From Dysgonamonadaceae bacterium (GTDB taxonomy: Bacteria; Bacteroidota; Bacteroidia; Bacteroidales; Dysgonomonadaceae): a stretch of DNA of 64,000 nt. This document shows, piece after piece, positions 61,534 through 64,000 of this stretch (the stretch's first letter is position 1; each line of letters begins with the position of its first letter). The DNA lies in NCBI GenBank assembly GCA_031254645.1, contig JAIRUA010000023.1:88613-152612 (forward strand). Reading direction: 5' to 3'. The translations under genes were made by a program, and so were the position numbers. Below the pieces are notes generated by a model, which saw only the letters and a program-made list of their open reading frames with translations, was not told the DNA's origin and ran no database searches.

Positions 61534-61625
61534 TAATGTGCTAATAAATAATGTGCTAATACAAAGCAATAGATTGATTTTATGAATTATATTTGTGCAT
61601 TAGCACACTATTTATTAGCACATTA
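61534..61625. repeat. 27-base inverted repeat of the ATTAGCACATTA type
   Basis: 61534-61560 and 61599-61625 are reverse complements with one mismatch. The same words occur at 19589-19627, so the element is dispersed. It lies between GH105 and the second GH2 and may end or weaken transcription there. Confidence 0.8.
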
Positions 61626-61662
61626 GCACATTATAAAATAGTTTCTAATTTAAACAAACAAA

Positions 61663-64000
61663 ATGATGAAGATTCCTTTTTTTAGAGCTAGCTTTTTAGC
61701 TATAGCCCTTGTGTATCTTTCCGGTGCGGCTTATGCAAGCGATAGATACTCCGTACCCAGCAACAATCGCATAGAGAAAACCATCAACACCGAATGGGTA
61801 TTTAACTATTTCCCCGAAGCGGAATCAGAGTTTGGCGGTTATGAAAATCCGTTATTTGACGACTCAAAGTGGAGCGCTATCGCCGTTCCGCATACGTGGC
61901 AAACCTATGAAACCACTCGCGAATTGCATCCATACATACACAGCGCGTCCGTCAGAGACGACCCTTACTGGTGGAATGGTTGGGGCTGGTATCGCAAACG
62001 AATTGTGATAGGCGAAGAGCTTCGCGACAAAAAAATCACATTTGAGTTCGATGGCGTTCAGAAATACTCGAAAGTTTTTCTAAACGGAGTATATCTTGGC
62101 GACCATAAAGGCGGTTATACAGGCTTTTATTTGGACGCAACGAATGCTGTAAAGTTTGGCGAAGAAAATGTTCTGGTAGTTGTCGTGCACAACGCACTCA
62201 ACGACAGATATAATATTCCGCCGATGAACGCAGGCAACTGGGTGGTGTTTGGCGGAATTACGCGTGATGTTCGCATCGTTGCTACCGACAAGTTGAACGT
62301 TCCGTATCAAGGCTCGTATAAGCACGAAGGTGGTACATTTATTACCACGCCGCAGGTGAATAAAGAAGAAGCTACCGTGAATGTCAAAAGTTATGTACAG
62401 AATTTACACAATACAGACAAAAACGTACGCATTATAACGGTCATTACCAATTCACAAAACGAGATGCTTGACAAGATAGAAAGTTCTCAAACCGTTAAAT
62501 CGGGTGAAATTGCCGAATTTGTTCAAGAAACGCAAATTAGCAACCCCAACTTGTGGACACCCGAAACTCCCTACATTTACAATCTCTATACCGAAGTGTA
62601 TGACGGCACACGACTTGCAGATGTTTACAATAGTACATTTGGAATTCGTTCTATCGAATGGTGTTTCGAACGTAGCCGTTTGATTCTCAATGGAGAAGTT
62701 ACACAACTGCACGGCATTAATCGTCACGAGGAATACATCTGGCTTGGACATGCGTTCCCTAAATGGATTGGCGAGCGCGATATGCGCGATATAAAATACA
62801 ATTTGGAAATGAATTATATGCGTACTGCTCATTATCCGAATTGCCCGTCTATATACGACTTTACGGATCGTCATGGAATATTGCTCTGCGTTGAACTTCC
62901 CAAAATTAAGCGTCAGAAATTCGATGAAGAAGTAAAGGTAAATAATACGCGCGAAATGATTCGTCGTTTCCGTAATCATCCGTCCATCATTCTGTGGAGT
63001 ATGGGCAACGAAACAGACGATGCAGCAGATGGGCGCTATGCGTGGGAGGAAGACCAAACACGTATCCTCACAGTGCGTCAGCCCTACAGCGAAGCATACA
63101 ATCCTGAATACGTGATACATACCGACAGGGAAATGCCTGTAGAAAGCTTTTTGCGTTGCACTATTCGCGGATGGTATGATAAAAATGACGGTCTAACGCC
63201 TACCGATAGAAACACAGAGCCTGCCGACCACCAGTGGGCGGGAACGGATTATTGGCAGCATTATACTTCACGTCAAAGATCAAGAGGACCAATATCCGAG
63301 TTCAACGGTACGGTTTGGCTTTATGCCGACCACGGCGCCGACCGCATTTACACCAATGCACCGCTAAAATATGTGAATCCGAAAGGATGGGTAGACAGTT
63401 GGCGTACGCCAAAGTATGTTTATCACTTGTGGAAAGCCAACTTTGCCAAAACGCCAATGGTACACATTCAGCCGCATTTCTGGACTGAGCGTTTTGTTGG
63501 TACTACGCAGATGTTTACCGTTGATTCGAACTGTGAAACAGTAGAATTGTTCGTAAACGGAAGAAGTATGGGCAAGAAAACTCCACTCAAAGAAGAACAT
63601 TTTGTGTTGGAATTTATGGACATACCTGTGGAGCGCGGCACGATTGAAGTGGTGGGCACGCATAGAGATGGTACTGTGGTGCGAGACAAAGTTGTAATGG
63701 CAGGCAATCCTGCCCGACTGGTAGTCAAAGCAAGCCACGAAGAGATGATGTGTTCGCCCGACAACGTGATTGAATTTTGGGTAAATATCGTTGACAGCGA
63801 CGGAATACACGTTTATGGAGCTAATCCGCCGTTGAGATTTACCGTTGACGGTCCGGCACAGCTGATAGGTTCTGATATGTACGTGAGCGACCGCGAAAAA
63901 AACAGAGCTGGTGAAGGCACGATGTACATTGACACTCCGGTAACGAATCTTATTCGTGCTATCGGTAAACCGGGCGAGGTAACGTTTACGGTAACAGCAC
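61663..64000 (+). CDS. second glycoside hydrolase family 2 enzyme (3'-truncated by window edge)
   Basis: The frame opens at the ATG at 61663 (MMKIPFFRASFLAIALVYLS, signal peptide ending AAYAS) and runs without a stop to the last base, 779 codons. It is a close paralogue of the GH2 enzyme at 42427 (for example both have GYENP/DYENP, WWNGWGWYRKR, EEDQTRILTVRQPYS), with acid/base Glu450 in WSMGNET and nucleophile Glu546 in ISEFNG. It lacks a short insert before the nucleophile found in the first copy. The sequence shows the same sugar-binding, Ig-like, barrel and DUF4982-like order. Expected to continue beyond the window by about 250-300 codons. Confidence 0.92.
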   Translation, partial: MMKIPFFRASFLAIALVYLSGAAYASDRYSVPSNNRIEKTINTEWVFNYFPEAESEFGGYENPLFDDSKWSAIAVPHTWQTYETTRELHPYIHSASVRDDPYWWNGWGWYRKRIVIGEELRDKKITFEFDGVQKYSKVFLNGVYLGDHKGGYTGFYLDATNAVKFGEENVLVVVVHNALNDRYNIPPMNAGNWVVFGGITRDVRIVATDKLNVPYQGSYKHEGGTFITTPQVNKEEATVNVKSYVQNLHNTDKNVRIITVITNSQNEMLDKIESSQTVKSGEIAEFVQETQISNPNLWTPETPYIYNLYTEVYDGTRLADVYNSTFGIRSIEWCFERSRLILNGEVTQLHGINRHEEYIWLGHAFPKWIGERDMRDIKYNLEMNYMRTAHYPNCPSIYDFTDRHGILLCVELPKIKRQKFDEEVKVNNTREMIRRFRNHPSIILWSMGNETDDAADGRYAWEEDQTRILTVRQPYSEAYNPEYVIHTDREMPVESFLRCTIRGWYDKNDGLTPTDRNTEPADHQWAGTDYWQHYTSRQRSRGPISEFNGTVWLYADHGADRIYTNAPLKYVNPKGWVDSWRTPKYVYHLWKANFAKTPMVHIQPHFWTERFVGTTQMFTVDSNCETVELFVNGRSMGKKTPLKEEHFVLEFMDIPVERGTIEVVGTHRDGTVVRDKVVMAGNPARLVVKASHEEMMCSPDNVIEFWVNIVDSDGIHVYGANPPLRFTVDGPAQLIGSDMYVSDREKNRAGEGTMYIDTPVTNLIRAIGKPGEVTFTVTA

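Noticed and set aside
61534..61660. Possible CRISPR-like array of ATTAGCACATTA words
   Set aside because: The repeats are short, inverted rather than direct, and lack regular spacers; no cas genes are present.

Overview
The window comes from the chromosome of a member of the Bacteroidota, most likely order Bacteroidales. Evidence seen directly: paired SusC/SusD genes with surface glycan-binding lipoproteins, many lipoprotein signal peptides, genes almost without Shine-Dalgarno sequences, promoters of the Bacteroidota type (TTTG, about 20 bases, TAnnTTTG), and gene orders typical of the phylum (pdxJ-exbB-exbD-tonB opposite nadK; rpsF-rpsR-rplI; zapA next to rny). No rRNA, tRNA, CRISPR array, intact insertion sequence or phage was found. 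The family cannot be fixed from the sequence alone.

Layout. 1-5.5 kb: the end of an operon with a fused-type 2-oxoacid dehydrogenase E1, a PHP-domain protein, an SDR and a zinc-type MDR polyol dehydrogenase, and a lipoate-protein ligase. 5.7-7.6 kb: ribosomal protein S1 (rpsA). 7.6-10.7 kb: a long hairpin repeat, a strong promoter with a structured leader, and two unknown lipoproteins. 10.8-16.5 kb: DJ-1 protein, tonB-exbD-exbB-pdxJ, an ACT-like protein, nadK and a B3/B4-domain protein. 16.7-23.8 kb: cell-division and core genes (coiled-coil protein, zapA, rny, ftsH, rsfS, dnaB) with an MNT antitoxin-type gene and a broken HEPN partner. 23.9-28.3 kb: LysM protein, outer-membrane barrel, membrane protein, acetyltransferase and a lipoprotein made of two ecotin domains. 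28.5-38.1 kb: U32 protein, rplI-rpsR-rpsF, an astacin-like metalloprotease lipoprotein with a DUF4377-like lipoprotein, ftsK, an RluA-type pseudouridine synthase and fabG.

38.3-64 kb is a polysaccharide utilization locus. A Tat-exported beta-helix protein (possible lyase) lies on the minus strand, flanked by 139-base direct repeats. A plus-strand operon of at least 12 genes follows: GH28-like, GH2, SusC, SusD, SUMF1-domain lipoprotein, FnIII/DUF5000-like lipoprotein, STN-esterase fusion, CE15-like esterase, second GH28-like enzyme, beta-propeller protein, GH105 and a second GH2 cut by the window edge. It is preceded by a duplicated promoter with a 12-base palindrome at each copy. GH105 removes unsaturated uronic acids made by lyases, CE15 and the other esterase remove ester groups, and GH2 removes neutral sugars. 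The target is therefore inferred to be an acidic, esterified, galactose-bearing plant polysaccharide such as pectin/rhamnogalacturonan. No sulfatase, HTCS, AraC or ECF/anti-sigma regulator is seen in the window.

Most notable observations: the tandem-ecotin lipoprotein with different reactive-site residues (Gln and Arg); strong AGGAGG sites before rpsR and rplI in the very operon that encodes bS6 and bS18; a leader RNA with mutually exclusive pairings; an STN domain fused to a carbohydrate esterase; a SUMF1 lipoprotein that lacks one of the two active-site cysteines; and the duplicated promoter/palindrome ahead of the locus.
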